A stretch of 64,000 nt of DNA from Hydnum rufescens UP504 (GCA_014904985.1 MU128923.1:62001-126000), one strand, 5' to 3'. Positions 10,473 to 21,884 are shown, numbered from the stretch's first letter. Made by a program: numbers and translations. Notes: generated by a model not told the origin, from the sequence alone.

Positions 10473-12949
10473 ATGTCTGCTCAAAGGACTCGTTCTGGCA
10501 GATGGCCATCTGATGTGCTCCAAGGGCTGTCAAAGAAGATTAGCACAAAAACGACTAAATCTACGACATCCACTTTGAAGAAGACCGCTAACACTCCTGC
10601 ACGCATGGAGGAGTCCCCTCCATCTGAGCACGACATGCATGCCAATGGTCTCCCAGCTGCTGCTGTGCGCCAGGTGCCTAAGACTCTCAGAAAATATGGG
10701 TCTAAATATAAACACGAAGCAACCACCTCAAAGTCTTCTGCGGCTCAAGGAGAGGAACTTGCAGACTCAAACAGTGATGTGGATGCTGATACCGATATTC
10801 TACCAGCTGCTGTTGCCCGAAAGTCACCCAAGAAGGTCAGTGGCAATGCCAGAAGGCCGACTTCTCATGCAGAGTGACTTTCGCTCGCGGATTCCGATGT
10901 CGATGGGGACTCTGCTCCAAATGCTCGCCACCACCCGAGGATGGTTGTCGAAATCCCTCATTTGTCTTCATCAAATATGGGACTCCCTATTCATAAACCT
11001 CTGCCCACTATTCTTTCTCGTCAATCTATCCCCCGCATGAGCCTTGTATCCAGCATTGCACATAGAAGCTCGCCTGTCGCTGCACGAACAAGTCCCGATC
11101 CGCCCACTATTCCTTCTCGTCAATCTATCCCCTGTGTGAGCCCTGTATCCAGCATTACACATAGAAGCTCACCTGTCGCTGCACAAACAAGTCCCCATCC
11201 TGTCTCACGCAGAACAGAATGATGAACAGGGCTCTGCCAACGCCAGTTCAGATTCTGAGGACTATCACGGTGGTCGGTTCACCAATGATCAAATCACCTG
11301 GGCATGATCAAAGTGTCTCGATTTCTTCTGGGAATTGGATGCCAAGGCAAGGGAGTGGAAACGGAGTCCGGAATCAGTCAGGTGAATAGCATTGGCTGCA
11401 GCACCATCCAAGTCCCAATGCAACAGAAATGCATGGAATGCATTCCAATATTCATACTGCCAGTCCCACCCTAACACAGATCCATCTGGTGTGTTTGTTC
11501 TTCATTCATGTCCCCTTCAGTCCGAGTACTAACACTATACGACTCTAGTTACTGCATCAGACTATACTGCACACATGGTTAAACCTGCATACAACGCCTT
11601 GATCCAATCCTTCGGAGGTGAAGATACCGAAGAGTGGGCAGTTGAAGCAGCAAGGCTGGTTGCAGAACACGAGGGTGTGAAGGCAGGAGCCACCAAGCAG
11701 ATAGCTCAATCTGGAGGCGATATTGTGCGGATTATGTCTTCCCAGAAGGAGAAGTGGATGCATGACATGCACTGGCTTGCCACTATGGATATCCATTCAC
11801 TAATTATAATGGTTAGTGGGAATGCTGCCTCCCCTGCTGCACATGCCCAGAATGAGTGTCGACTTGGATCTGAAGAGATGGCGGCATGGTACCGCTCGAA
11901 GTTCGACATGCCAACGCAGTTGGCTGATATCTATCGGTTCATCCTTGCGCAGCGCTCACAATATCAGGAATTGCATGAATTTACTGGAGGAGGATGCTTT
12001 GAAAAAGCGGAATGAGGATCTCAGCAATGTGTATAAGACCAGGACCGCAGTGAAGGATCGCTTAATTCACCTTTTCAGGCCCTTTGTCAAGATGTCCATG
12101 TTCCCTTGGACTAACCTGGCCAAGATTCTCATCCAGCACAAACTCAGTATCACAAACTTTGTCCTGGATTGCGAGTTCCCCAACTTCAGATCTTCCTATG
12201 TTGATGGCCACTCAACTGATGAATTCAGAGCATTATACTTTGCACTTGAGGAGACAAGTCCTGATAAAAGGATAGGGGTCTCTCAACTAGACAACTGGCC
12301 AGACAGTGATGCAGATGACATTGCACTCATCACAGATAGGGAGGGTGCAGTGATACTATCTCTGCAGACTGTGAGGGATTCTGTGGCCAAGAAGGGATCT
12401 GAGGGGTCATCAGGGCTTGGTGTGAAGCATAGTGAAGGGGATGCTGGTCTTTATGACACAGGGAACCACAGGAAGTTGCGAGGTGCAAGTTTACTGGGGG
12501 CCGCGGGTGTCGGGCATAAAGGAAAGCGAAAGAAGACCCTAAAGTCTGCAGCAACTATTTCAAGTGAAGATGATACAGCAGACAGCCCCGACAGCCTGTA
12601 CAATCATGCTTCAACTACATTGTCCAATACCTCCAAGCCAGTGCACACCTCTCTTCCTGGACCTTCACAGCCACCTCCCAAACCCCACTTTACAATTCCG
12701 CCCAGTACAGTGGCTCAACCAACTAATGTACCGCCGTTCTCTGGTGGAGACATTGAGGGGGACCCCCCTTTTCCAGGTTCATCTCAGCCAAACTTCAATC
12801 TTGGCACAGATGCTGAGCTTGATGCCTTAGCAAGCTTGATAAGTCAAATGCCATTTGATCCCTCTCTTGATGCCAATCTCTCTGCACACTCATCCTTTGC
12901 AACAACCAACTTATTGAGTGACTCTATGAGTTGGCCTCCATATCAATAA
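10473..12949 (+). pseudogene. P1: member of an uncharacterised repeat-island protein family
   Basis: Starts with a basic, Ser/Thr-rich N-terminus (MSAQRTRSGRWPSDV) and is interrupted by in-frame TGA codons at 10875, 11305 and 11383. A core block reads KPAYNALIQSFGGED and later WMHDMHWLATMDIH; it aligns by eye with P2 (QPAYHELIAAHGGED, DDLKWMATMNIH) at the same order and spacing. A following block includes MFPWTNLAKILIQHKLSI. A second frame, entered after a shift or intron near 11,985, stays open to TAA at 12947-12949 and ends in a Ser/Pro-rich tail. The KGKRKK run looks like a nuclear localisation signal. A probable intron lies near 11,480-11,550. No known domain recognised. Confidence 0.6.
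11004..11200 (+). repeat. 99-bp direct repeat, two copies, inside P1
   Basis: The stretch beginning cccactattctttctcgtca at 11004 recurs at 11103 with few changes. It duplicates 33 codons that include SRQSIP, HRSSPVAA and TSP. Confidence 0.85.
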
Positions 12950-14035
12950 ACTGCCATTGATTTCCAGATTATATTTTGGCTACGTTAGTTACTATGCTTT
13001 AGTTAATTTGGTTAAGGATCTCAGTACCTCCTTAGCAATAAACTGTTGATTTCCGCATCATACTTTGGCTAATTTGGTTAACCCCCAGTGCCTATACTAA
13101 ATAGAGAGAATATCTTAAGTGAGAGTTCTGGGGCCCCATTGGGCCCCACTGGGCCCCCATCATGGATGATCATTGGGTGCATTTGGGCCCCATAGTCTTG
13201 AGTACCTAGTTAGGTACCAAAACATGTCTGGGATTTGCTACCTAAGAAGGACCAGACTTATGGCTGTCCGAGGTGTCTAGCCTTACTCTCATTCATATGC
13301 TATTCGACCATCCCCTTCACCACCAGCCCATTTCCCCACACTGCCAGCTCATTGCTGCCTTCCCTCTGCCATTTCCTGCATCCTGTCGTTGCGTTTGACC
13401 TCCCACACTTTCCTCTCTGTCCTCCATTCCTCAACATTAATATTATCATCTTACATATATCACACATGTACTCATTCATACAATAATATATACATCTGTC
13501 TGTACTGAAGAATCGTTTACCGGCAATGTCCAGGAATATCCTTCACTTGCACAACATTAACAGTCTCTGGTGGAGTCTGGTTTGGACAGTGTGACCATAC
13601 ACTCCCTATTTCCTGCTCCACTGAAGACTTTCCATCCACTACACTCCTTCTACTGGCTTTTGGTCATCTTCCAACAAACCTGCAAAGCCCCAGGGCTACA
13701 CCTTCCACTCCTACCTCTTGCCAGCCTTTGGGGGTTCTTGGAGAGTCTGGTCAAAGACAGTGCACACTGCACCCCTATTGCCTGCTTTCCATCTGCTTTT
13801 TTTGGCGTCTCGTTCACTCCTGCTGCACTTGCTGTCTTCCAACTACCCTACACTTTCAATCCCTCAAAGCCTGGTTTAGGACAGCACAGTTTTTTGTGCT
13901 CTCCCTATTCCTACTTTGCACCATGTGATATCTCACCATCTGTTCCCTCAACGTTGTAGCCTGAAGTTGTGAGGGTGCACTTTCTGTACCCCCCACTTCT
14001 ACTACTTTTTTTCATGACCTGACTCCTAGCCTGAT
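12950..14035. other. Region between P1 and P2, with weak repeats
   Basis: No convincing gene. Just after the P1 stop a ~45-bp segment with caataaactg and gatttcc (12,943) is repeated at about 13,036. A GGGCCCC-rich stretch lies at 13,129-13,195. From 13,560 to 13,930 a loose unit with 'gtctggt...gacagtg...ccctatt.cctgc' occurs three times. The single open frame at 13570-13959 lies wholly in this repeat and lacks support. Confidence 0.5.
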
Positions 14036-14471
14036 ATGCCACCTAAGACATATCAAGCCCAAAAAAGGACCACAAGGCCTGCTGCCACCCCAGCAGGTCG
14101 AATGGCCCAGTCCTCTACAATAACCAATGACACCACAGTCCCTTCAATGAGCAGTGAATCTGCTAGTGGGCCCCAGACGAGAGTCTTCTGACACAACTGG
14201 CGAAGCTTCCAGCATCCCCATTATGCACCCTGTCCCTCAGCGTAATGAGTGGTTTATTGACATTCCATTGTTGCGATCACACCAACAAACAGTTCAGCTC
14301 GCTCCACCTCAATCTAGAAACCATCCCAGTGTACCTACAGTGCGTTTCCTATCCATTTTATTTCCTAGATTGCTTTAAATTGACTTCCACTACAGTCCAT
14401 TCCTTATTCTTTGAATCCTGCTGGTCACTCCCCATCTCCTGCTGGTTCTCCCACTCCATTTCCTGGTCTTT

Positions 14472-14706
14472 CTCATGCTCAATCACCCTGTATTATTCCT
14501 CATGCTCAATCACCCCGTATTCCTCGTGCTCAATCCCCCTGTATTCCTCGTGCTCAATCACCCCATATTCCTCATGCTCAATCACCCCATATTCCTCGTG
14601 CTCAATCACCCTGTATTCCTCATGCTCAATTGCCCCATATTCCTCATGCTCAATTGCCCCATATTCCTCATGCTCAATCGCCCTGTATTCATCATGCTCA
14701 ATCTCA
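14472..14706 (+). repeat. 24-bp tandem repeat coding IPHAQSPH units
   Basis: About nine to ten copies of attcctcatgctcaatcacc plus four bases. The period is eight codons and the reading frame of P2 runs through it as (I/R)P(H/R)AQSP units. Confidence 0.92.
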
Positions 14707-16056
14707 CAATCGCTCTTGTGGTTGTCCTCACACTCAGTCTCCTGCTCAGTCCCCCACTCAGGCTGCCACTTGGTCTCCCCAGCCCCCAAGTCATACCTCA
14801 TCTCACATGTTTGGCAATTCTCCATTCATTGGGGATTTTGATCATGAGGTTGAGCCTTCTGGTCTATATCATCAGCGTGAAAATTCAGTCATTTTGGATC
14901 CACCAAATCCAAATGATGGGAATCCAGATGTTGAGGATGACAACTTGGTTTCCAAGGAGGGTGACACTGCACAAATCAAATCACAGGGTGGACCATTTAC
15001 GGATGAACAAGTTGCTGAGATCAGAGGCATTGTTGAATCCATGAACCATGAGCTCAAGCACAAGGTGAAAGAGTGGGACAGGCCTCTTGAGTCTGTGATG
15101 TGGATCAGGAACCTTGCAATAAGCATGAGAGAACGGCGAAGTGCTGGGAATCCATGGAATGTGTATCAGGCCTCATACGAGAAGGACCCCGAGCCAGACC
15201 GTCCCCATCATGAGTATGTGGAAAAAGTCATACAGCCAGCCTATCATGAGCTCATTGCTGCACATGGTGGTGAAGACTCCAATGCATGGAAAAAGAAATT
15301 GAAGGAGCTTGTGGATCAGCACAATGCCTCAAAGGCAGCCCAAGCTTTTGATATTGCCCTCTCACCGGCCACGATGGGCAAAGTCATTAAGCAGATTACG
15401 AAACGCTGGAAGGATGACTTGAAATGGATGGCCACTATGAACATCCACAGGTTCTGTGGAATCGTCAGTGGTGTTCCTGATGAGGTGGCTTCGAAACAGA
15501 ATGCTCTATTCACCGGCTTGCCAGCGATGAAGGACTGGCTAAATTTGTCTTTCCCAAAAGACAGTACATTGTTGAAGATGATTCATTCCCACATCCTGGT
15601 CTATCAGGGGCAACATCTTTTACGCCAAAATCAGAAGCAAAAGATTCCAAAGTCTATGCATCTGATGCAGAAGGAGATTTCAGAGGAGCTCAATAACCTT
15701 CTGACTCCTCTGATTGGTTGGGTACTGTGTATACCTTGGGCAAGTCTCCCCAATTCCTTGTCAACAACGAGTTGAAGATTGAGAATTGGGTTACAGAATC
15801 CAAATTTCCAAGTCTCTTGTTCATTGATGTCGCTGTAGTCCGAACGGAGAGTTGGAAGAAACTTTGGTGTACCTTTTTCCAGCCATCAGCCAATTCAACA
15901 AAGGTCCGAGTTACTCAGCTCAAGCATATCGCCCAGGAGAATAATGGGAAGCTTCCCAGTGACACTGTAATCGTCTCTGATCAATTCAATAACCCACTCC
16001 TGACTGTTGCTCAAGTGGATGGACTGGGGGAGCCAAAGAGTCTGATGCCAACACTG

Positions 16057-16901
16057 TCAGGGCGACACTGCCATCGAAGCCACAAACAGAAAGAGGAAAG
16101 AGATTAATTAACCACACGCTATCGCAGTGGGAATCCTGAGTATACACCACACAACAAGGGACACACAAGTCTCGCACCTATTGCAGTGGGAATCCTGAGA
16201 GATCGAAACTGGTGATCCCCCAACTGCGAAGGGCTATAAATACTATTTCCTGCACACAGCCTCCAACCTTCCAGAGCCTTCCACCGTCTTCCATAACCTT
16301 CTGGATCCTCCTAGAATGCTGGCTCCACAGCCCATCAGTCAGCCTCCACAGCCACCATCACTAAGCCTCACTAAGCTGACACAGCCGTGTTACGAATCCT
16401 GTGCGCACCTCCACATGGCTATGCCCCAACTTCCATATGTATCCCCCTTAGTGTATGTACTTCCAAGGCAGTGTATGCCTGGGTACTCCAAAGGTGTCCA
16501 AAGTGTCAAATGACCGTAATGATGTGGATGGAGTACGGATTGGGACAGGTGATGTGGATTCAGGGACTGGGGGTAGAGGAGGAGGAGGGGGAGTCTGGAT
16601 TGGCAACTCCATGGACTCACGTGGGAAGCGAGGGAACGACAGGTGCTGACAAGGGCACCAATGCTGCCACTGGTTGACTACCCAGCCCATAGCCTGCTGG
16701 CCGAGGCCTGATAGAACAAGGGCAATAATAATAAGAGAAATGCCAATAATGGCAAGGATGACAATAACCCCCGTAGTGAATGGAGGGAGAGAGGAGACAA
16801 GAGCATTTGAGGAAGTAGGCACCATATGATAGAGTCGATGAAGAATGATACTCTGACAGGTAAGTCCTTAGGCGGAAGCAAATGTCAATTTGATCCTGAC
16901 A
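16057..16901. mobile_element. Element E1: 845-bp non-autonomous insertion with 7-bp target duplication
   Basis: The segment starts TCAGGGCGACACTG and ends GATCCTGACA, giving short inverted ends (TCAGG/CCTGA). It is flanked by AACACTG at 16050-16056 and 16902-16908. The empty site (GCCAACACTGCCAATGGG) is preserved in the gene copy at about 20,461, which proves the insertion. A 7-bp (possibly degenerate 8-bp) duplication and CAGG ends are reminiscent of hAT elements, but the class is not certain. It carries a TATA-like ctataaata at 16234 and, on the minus strand, a piece of a single-pass membrane protein. No transposase is present. Confidence 0.82.
16448..16825 (-). pseudogene. Membrane-protein fragment carried by element E1
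   Basis: The minus strand encodes Ser-rich sequence, a strongly hydrophobic helix (GVIVILAIIGISLIIIALVL) and then a Pro-rich cytoplasmic-like tail. This looks like the membrane-spanning end of a single-pass surface protein captured by the element. No complete gene is present. The same fragment is in the second copy (19,998-20,260), damaged by small deletions. Confidence 0.5.
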
Positions 16902-17774
16902 AACACTGCCAATGGGACTCCCATCGCAGGTGGTGCTTCTGGGCCCAGGAAGCGGGCCTCTCAAGGTGATGGCCACTCACAGAAGAAAAAGAGGACAGGC
17001 CCTAAGCATCCGATGTCTGCTGAATTCATCGATGAGCCCAGTGACGATGATGGCCCTGCAACAGATACTTTTGAAAATCCAGGTGGAGCAGGTTCCATTG
17101 GTGGTCAATCTAGTGGAACTACTTGGGGTGGTGCTGGGTCTTCCATCGATGGTGTTGTCAATGATCAATTTAGTGGGAATGCTTCAAGCAGTGCCATCAA
17201 TGGTCCAATGGACTGGGCCAGGGGATATGGTCAAAACCAGCAAGAATACAACCCACACAATGATCCCTTGATGGCATCCCTGTTTGCGAGGTACCCTGAT
17301 TTGAACCTTGGCTTGAATCAAGGGTTTGATGACAGATTTCCTCTCTAAATTCTTCCACCTGATCTCTGCTTGTGGATGTCTTGGATGTGTGCTTTTCATG
17401 CTTTTGCATGCTTCATGCACTTTGAGTACCTCTGCCTTCCCTTGACCTTTTTTAAGACAAATGTTTTCCCTTCATTTGACATACTACACCTATTTCTTGG
17501 ATTTAATTTCTTAATCTCTGAAGAACTCAACTTCTTGTTAATTGCTCTATGCATATATAACACATTAATTGACTTGATATCTGCTGCTGTACCATGAGAA
17601 ACCTTAAAGGTTGTGAGTTTGATATCAAAATCCCCAAGGGCAGACTTATGGATTGACCTAAGGTCACCCTCCTGAAATTATTTGATATCAAAGGATTCTG
17701 ATGCCTGCTAGGCTTTTGATTTGACACAGTTTGACATACCTATTAAGGCCCCTCTAAGTGGCTGACCAAGGTGG
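16902..17774. repeat. Segmental duplication, copy A
   Basis: The 3' part of P2 and about 430 bp downstream, from the right flank of E1 to gtgg at 17774, is repeated almost unchanged at about 20,461-21,337. The copies differ by scattered substitutions, many of them C/T or G/A. Sequence diverges abruptly after 17774 and 21337. Confidence 0.9.
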
Positions 17775-18375
17775 TCTGGATCATGATAATGAGTTCCCTG
17801 TCCACAAACCACCTCTGTTGCTCTTCATAAAACAGGAAATAGGCAGTGTGGTACTGTGCTGGAGCGAATTTCGTCCATACCATCAAGAATTGGTACATGG
17901 TGACAGGGGCAGCAGAGAAAGGGTCCATATAGTCGCCTACCGGCTCATCCAATCTATGTGTGATTTCGAGATAGCGTTCTAGGGAATGGAGACAAGGGGG
18001 AATGGCGATACATTCATGCGTTGTGGGGTGATACAGAATGTCATCGTGTTGAGATGATGGGACATGATGCGGGATCACATCATTAGCGTTGGGTTTTGAA
18101 GGTCGACCCCATTTACTCATATTGTGTGGCATGGATTGGAGCAAGCGGGACAGGGAGTCTGGCGATGGCAGAGGGTTGGTTGGTTCGACCACCTCATCGG
18201 CTAGAGGGAACCAATGTAATAACATGGTCCTTGACTTCAAGGGACCATGGTAATTGTCGTCGTTAGATGAGGCAGATTCGAGGGGCCTGTGAACAGAAAG
18301 GGGAAAGTAATCCAACCACTCTAAGCACTGGCTTTGAGTGGGAGGGCCGCGAACAAAGCTAAGCACTGGCTTCAC
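17743..18375 (-). CDS. Unknown protein, about 210 codons
   Basis: An uninterrupted minus-strand frame beginning MKPVLSFVRGPPTQ. It has a composition typical of a folded protein (many Trp, Tyr and His), for example HRLDEPVGDYMDPF and YHTAYFLFYEEQQRW. I do not recognise the family. Its 3' end overlaps the end of duplicated copy A, so the frame crosses a duplication boundary and the true end of the gene may be lost. It may belong to the transposon island rather than to the host gene set. Confidence 0.45.
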   Translation of the reverse strand: MKPVLSFVRGPPTQSQCLEWLDYFPLSVHRPLESASSNDDNYHGPLKSRTMLLHWFPLADEVVEPTNPLPSPDSLSRLLQSMPHNMSKWGRPSKPNANDVIPHHVPSSQHDDILYHPTTHECIAIPPCLHSLERYLEITHRLDEPVGDYMDPFSAAPVTMYQFLMVWTKFAPAQYHTAYFLFYEEQQRWFVDRELIIMIQTTLVSHLEGP

Positions 18376-18719
18376 TTCAGATGGGGGAGAAGCGAGAGGA
18401 GAGGGGGGAATGAGTTAAGGGAAGATGGTAGTAGCTGGCCAAAGGGCTCAGCTACTATCTAAAAAGGGGGAAGAGTAGTCAGCAAGTACACTAGAGGAAT
18501 GTACTTACCTAACTGAGTCGCGCTCATATGCAACTCCCTTATCCATCTCTGCCCCGTGCTCTATGGCAACAGATCGTGGGTCTTGATGTGGTTGATTCGT
18601 TATGCGACTTGGTCGTGTAGTTGTTGCGTGGCTTCATTGTTTTTGCAGTTCAAGCTGGAGCTATGAGGTCCAGGCAAAAGAGTACTTTGATTCCGGCGCC
18701 ACTGGGATTTAGAATCCTT

Positions 18720-19455
18720 GTGGCCACACTATTACATAAGGTACAAACAGGACATGACAAGTATATACTTAAAGAATTGGGGCTCTATATTACACAAAGT
18801 GGCTGTGGACAACTGCTCACAGCAGCAGACCTCCACATCTGGGATGAAGCACCCATGGCAAATAAGGCAGTATGTACTCAATCTACTAGACACTCACAAA
18901 GACCAACCAAGACAAATCCCCAGGTAATTGAGTGTGTAGAACAAGTCCTAAGAGGCCTGACTCCACATGACTCCACATTTGGGGCAAAGCGAGTCATCCT
19001 CTTAGGCAACTGGGGTCAGATTCCACCTGTAGTTTGAGGTGGATCCAAGGCTGACATTATAAATGCATCACTAAAATCATCACACTTATGGCCATACTTT
19101 ACTGTGTTGAAACTTTCCATTCCAATCCGTCAAGCCAAAGATTCTGTGTTCACAGAATGGGTCAACAACATTGGAGACCACATGGTCCCCACTGAAATCT
19201 GTATTGACCTAATTGAATCTACTGATGATGACAACAAATTATGCAACTTTGTTTTTCCCTCAGACATATTACCCTTGCCAGAAGAATGTGCTGCATGATC
19301 CATCCTCTGTGTCCTGAACATTCAAGTTGCTGAATACAATACACAAATACTACACCAACTCAATGGCACTACCAAAGAATATTTCAGCATGGATACAATC
19401 CAGGAAGAAGATGTAATAAAAGACCATGACCCAATGGCCAACATCTGTCAGGTGC
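18720..19455 (+). pseudogene. Helitron Pif1-type helicase fragment
   Basis: Recognisable helicase blocks in order: LTAADLHIWDEAPMANKAV (Walker B region with DEAPM), AKRVILLG...QIPPVV (normally LLGDFRQ.PPV, here altered to LLGNWGQ), GGSKADIINASLKSSHLWP, LKLSIPIRQAKD and NFVFPSDILPLPEECA. This order is that of the Pif1-like helicase of eukaryotic Helitrons. TGA codons interrupt the frame at 19035 and 19296 where Helitron proteins usually have Arg. The Rep nuclease, Walker A and C-terminal helicase motifs are absent here, so the element is dead. The fragment ends directly at the start of element copy E2. Confidence 0.85.
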
Positions 19456-20279
19456 GACACTGCCATCGAAGCCACAACAAGAAAGAGGAAAGAGATTAAT
19501 TAACCACACGCTATCGCAGTGGGAATCCTGAGTATACACCACACAACAAGGGACACACAAGCCCGCACCTATTGCAGTGGGAATCCTGAGAGATCGAAAC
19601 TGGTGATCCCCAAAACTGCGAAGGGCTATAAATAGCTATTTCCTGCACACAGCCTCCAACCTTCCAGAGCCTTCCACCGTCTTCCATAACCTTCTGGATC
19701 CTCCTAGAATGCTGCTCCACAGCCATCAGTCAGCCTCCACAGCCACCTCACTAAGCTCACTAAGCTGACACAGCCTGTTACGAATCCTGTGCGCATCACA
19801 TGGCTATGCCCAACTTCCATATGTATCCCCTTAGTGTATGTACTTCCAAGGCAGTGTATGCCTGGGTACTCCAAAGGTGTCCAAAGTGTCAAATGACCAT
19901 AATGATGTGGATGGAGTACGATTGGGACAGGTGATGTGGATTCAGGGACTGGGGTAGAGGAGGAGGAGGGGGAGTCTGGATTGGCAACTCCATGGACTCA
20001 CGTGGGAAGCGAGGGAACGACAGGTGCTGACAAGGCGCCAATGCTGCCACTGTTGACTACCCAGCCCATAGCCTGCTGGCCGAGGCCTGATAGAACAAGG
20101 GCAATAATAATAAGAGAAATGCCAATAATGGCAAGGATGACAATAACCCCCGTAGTGAATGGAGGGAGAGAGGAACAAGAGCATTTGAGGAAGTAGGCAC
20201 CATATGATAGAGTCGATGAAGAATGATACTCTGACAGGTAAGTCCTTAGGCGGAAGCAAATGTCAATTTGATCCTGACA
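19448..20279. mobile_element. Element E2: second copy of the E1-type element
   Basis: Begins TCAGGTGCGACACTG and ends GATCCTGACA. It matches E1 along its whole length but is about 13 bp shorter, mostly through single-base losses in short runs of identical bases. The left flank is the Helitron relic. The right flank (20,280-20,313) is not unrelated DNA but the first 34 bp of the P2 sequence that flanks E1. There is no target duplication of its own, so E2 arrived by duplication or rearrangement rather than by simple transposition. Confidence 0.82.
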
Positions 20280-20325
20280 AACACTGCCAATGGGACTCCC
20301 ATCGCAGGTGGTGTGCCTGGGCCCC

Positions 20326-21337
20326 TTACTCAGCTCAAGCATATCGCCCAGGAGAATAATGGGAAGCTTCCCAGTGACACTGTAATCGTCTCTGATCAAT
20401 TCAATAACCCACTCCTGACTGTTGCTCAAGTGGATGGACCGGGGAGCCAAAAGAGTCCGGTGCCAACACTGCCAATGGGACTCCCATCACAGGCGGTGCT
20501 TCTGAGCCCAGGAAGTGGGCCTCTCAAGGTGATGGCCACTCACAGAAGAAAAAGAGGACAGGCCCTAAGCATCCAATGTCTGCTGAATTCATCGACAAGC
20601 CCAGTGACGATGATGGCCCTGCAACAGATACTTTTGAAAATCCAGGTGGAGCAAGTTCTGTTGGTGGTCAATCTAGTGGAACTACTTGGGGTGGTGCTGG
20701 GTCTTCCATTGATGGTGTTGTCAATGATCAATTTAGTGGGAATGCTTCGAGTGGTGTCATCAATGGTCCAATGGACTGGGCTGGGGGATATGGTCAAAAC
20801 CAGCAAGAATACAACCCACACAATGATCCCTTGATGGCATCCCTGTTTGTGAGGTACCCTGATTTGAACCTTGGCTTGTGTCAAGGGTTTGATGATGGAT
20901 TTCCTCTCTAAATTCTTCCACCCAATCTCTGCTTGTGGATGTCTTGGATGTGTGCTTTGCATGCTTTTGCATGCTTCATGCACTTTGAGTACCTCTGCCT
21001 TCCCTTGGCCTTTTTTAAGACAAATGTTTTCCCTTCATTTGACATACTACACCTATTTCTTGGATTTAATTTCTTAATCTCTGAAGAACTCAACTTCTTG
21101 TTAATTGCTCTATGCATATATAACACATTAATTGACTTGATATCTGCCGCTGTACCATGAGAAACCTTAAAGGTTGTGAGTTTGATATCAAAATCCCCAA
21201 GGGCAGACTTATGGATTGACCTAAGGTCACCCTCCTGAAATTATTTGATATCAAAGGATTCTGATGCCTGCTAGGCTTTTGATTTGACACAGTTTGACAT
21301 ACCTATTAAGGCCCCTCTAAGTGGCTGACCGAGGTGG
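20326..21337. repeat. Segmental duplication, copy B, with empty element site
   Basis: Starts ttactcagctcaagcatatc, equal to 15,911 onward in P2. It passes through the empty insertion site at about 20,461 and continues through the P2 C-terminus (stop at 20,909-20,911) to the shared right end at 21,337. A frame on the plus strand encodes the same C-terminal protein as P2 (AEFID...SDDDGPATDTF). It has no 5' half, so it is a gene-end duplication only. Confidence 0.88.
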
Positions 21338-21824
21338 AGGAGGCTGGTGGGAGGGGCTAGCAATTTGTGGTTGAGTTGATGCAGTTTGTTTACTTGTTGT
21401 GGCTTGCTTACCTTACATGGATCAAAATGCCCATCAATCTGATGGCCTTCATCACTGAGCCTCAACACAAGAGATGCCCATATTCCACCCAGAGATAGTC
21501 AAGAACCTTCCTCATGTCAAACAAACAGTTTTATCACAGTGAGGAGGCCCCAGGCCTGGTGAATCCATTTATGGGCATTCAAAATGAGTGAATTTTAATA
21601 TATTTCAGGACTGATTCACTTCTTGAGCAAGCAATTTTGCAGTTTCTACACATTTTTCTGCTCAAGGTCTTAGATGCCTTCCATGTGCATCTACAGTATG
21701 AATTTGGAGAGCAACAGAATAGAATTGGGGGGCTCTAGGAGGGCAACAGCAATTAGTAGGGTCTGCCAATGGCAGTGATATGTAATAGTAAACCCTCACA
21801 GGTAATAATTTTGAATATGCCCCA

Positions 21825-21884
21825 GGCTAGCATTTACTGGTGTGTGGTGCACTCAGTGGCAACCCACTGGGGTAAATGCTAGCC
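21825..21884. repeat. 60-bp hairpin, 13-bp perfect arms
   Basis: GGCTAGCATTTAC at 21825-21837 and its exact reverse complement GTAAATGCTAGCC at 21872-21884. The small size and perfect ends suggest a miniature foldback element. Confidence 0.8.

Larger units (their letters stand above)
14036..17348 (+). pseudogene. P2: second member of the P1 family, split by an inserted element
   Basis: Begins MPPKTYQAQKRTTRP, needs a one-base shift near 14,168, then has an intron (14,341-14,399, GTGCGT...CAG). An octapeptide array (IPHAQSPH) follows, then an acidic linker and the family core: FTDEQVAEIRG, KEWDRPLESV, QPAYHELIAAHGGED, WMATMNIHRFCGIVSG. A further block (NELKIENWVTESKFPS) is in another frame from about 15,720. 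The gene is then interrupted by element E1 (16057-16901). After it the frame resumes as NTANGTPIAGG, a basic stretch with KKKR, and the C-terminus ending in DDRFPL at 17346. The 3' part is duplicated at 20,326-20,913. Function unknown; the basic motifs suggest a nuclear protein. Confidence 0.6.

Noticed and set aside
13570..13959. A 129-codon frame upstream of P2
   Set aside because: It lies inside degenerate tandem repeats, so openness is a by-product of the repeat.
16057..16901. E1 as a Helitron
   Set aside because: It begins with TC, but it has a 7-bp target duplication and short inverted ends, which Helitrons lack.
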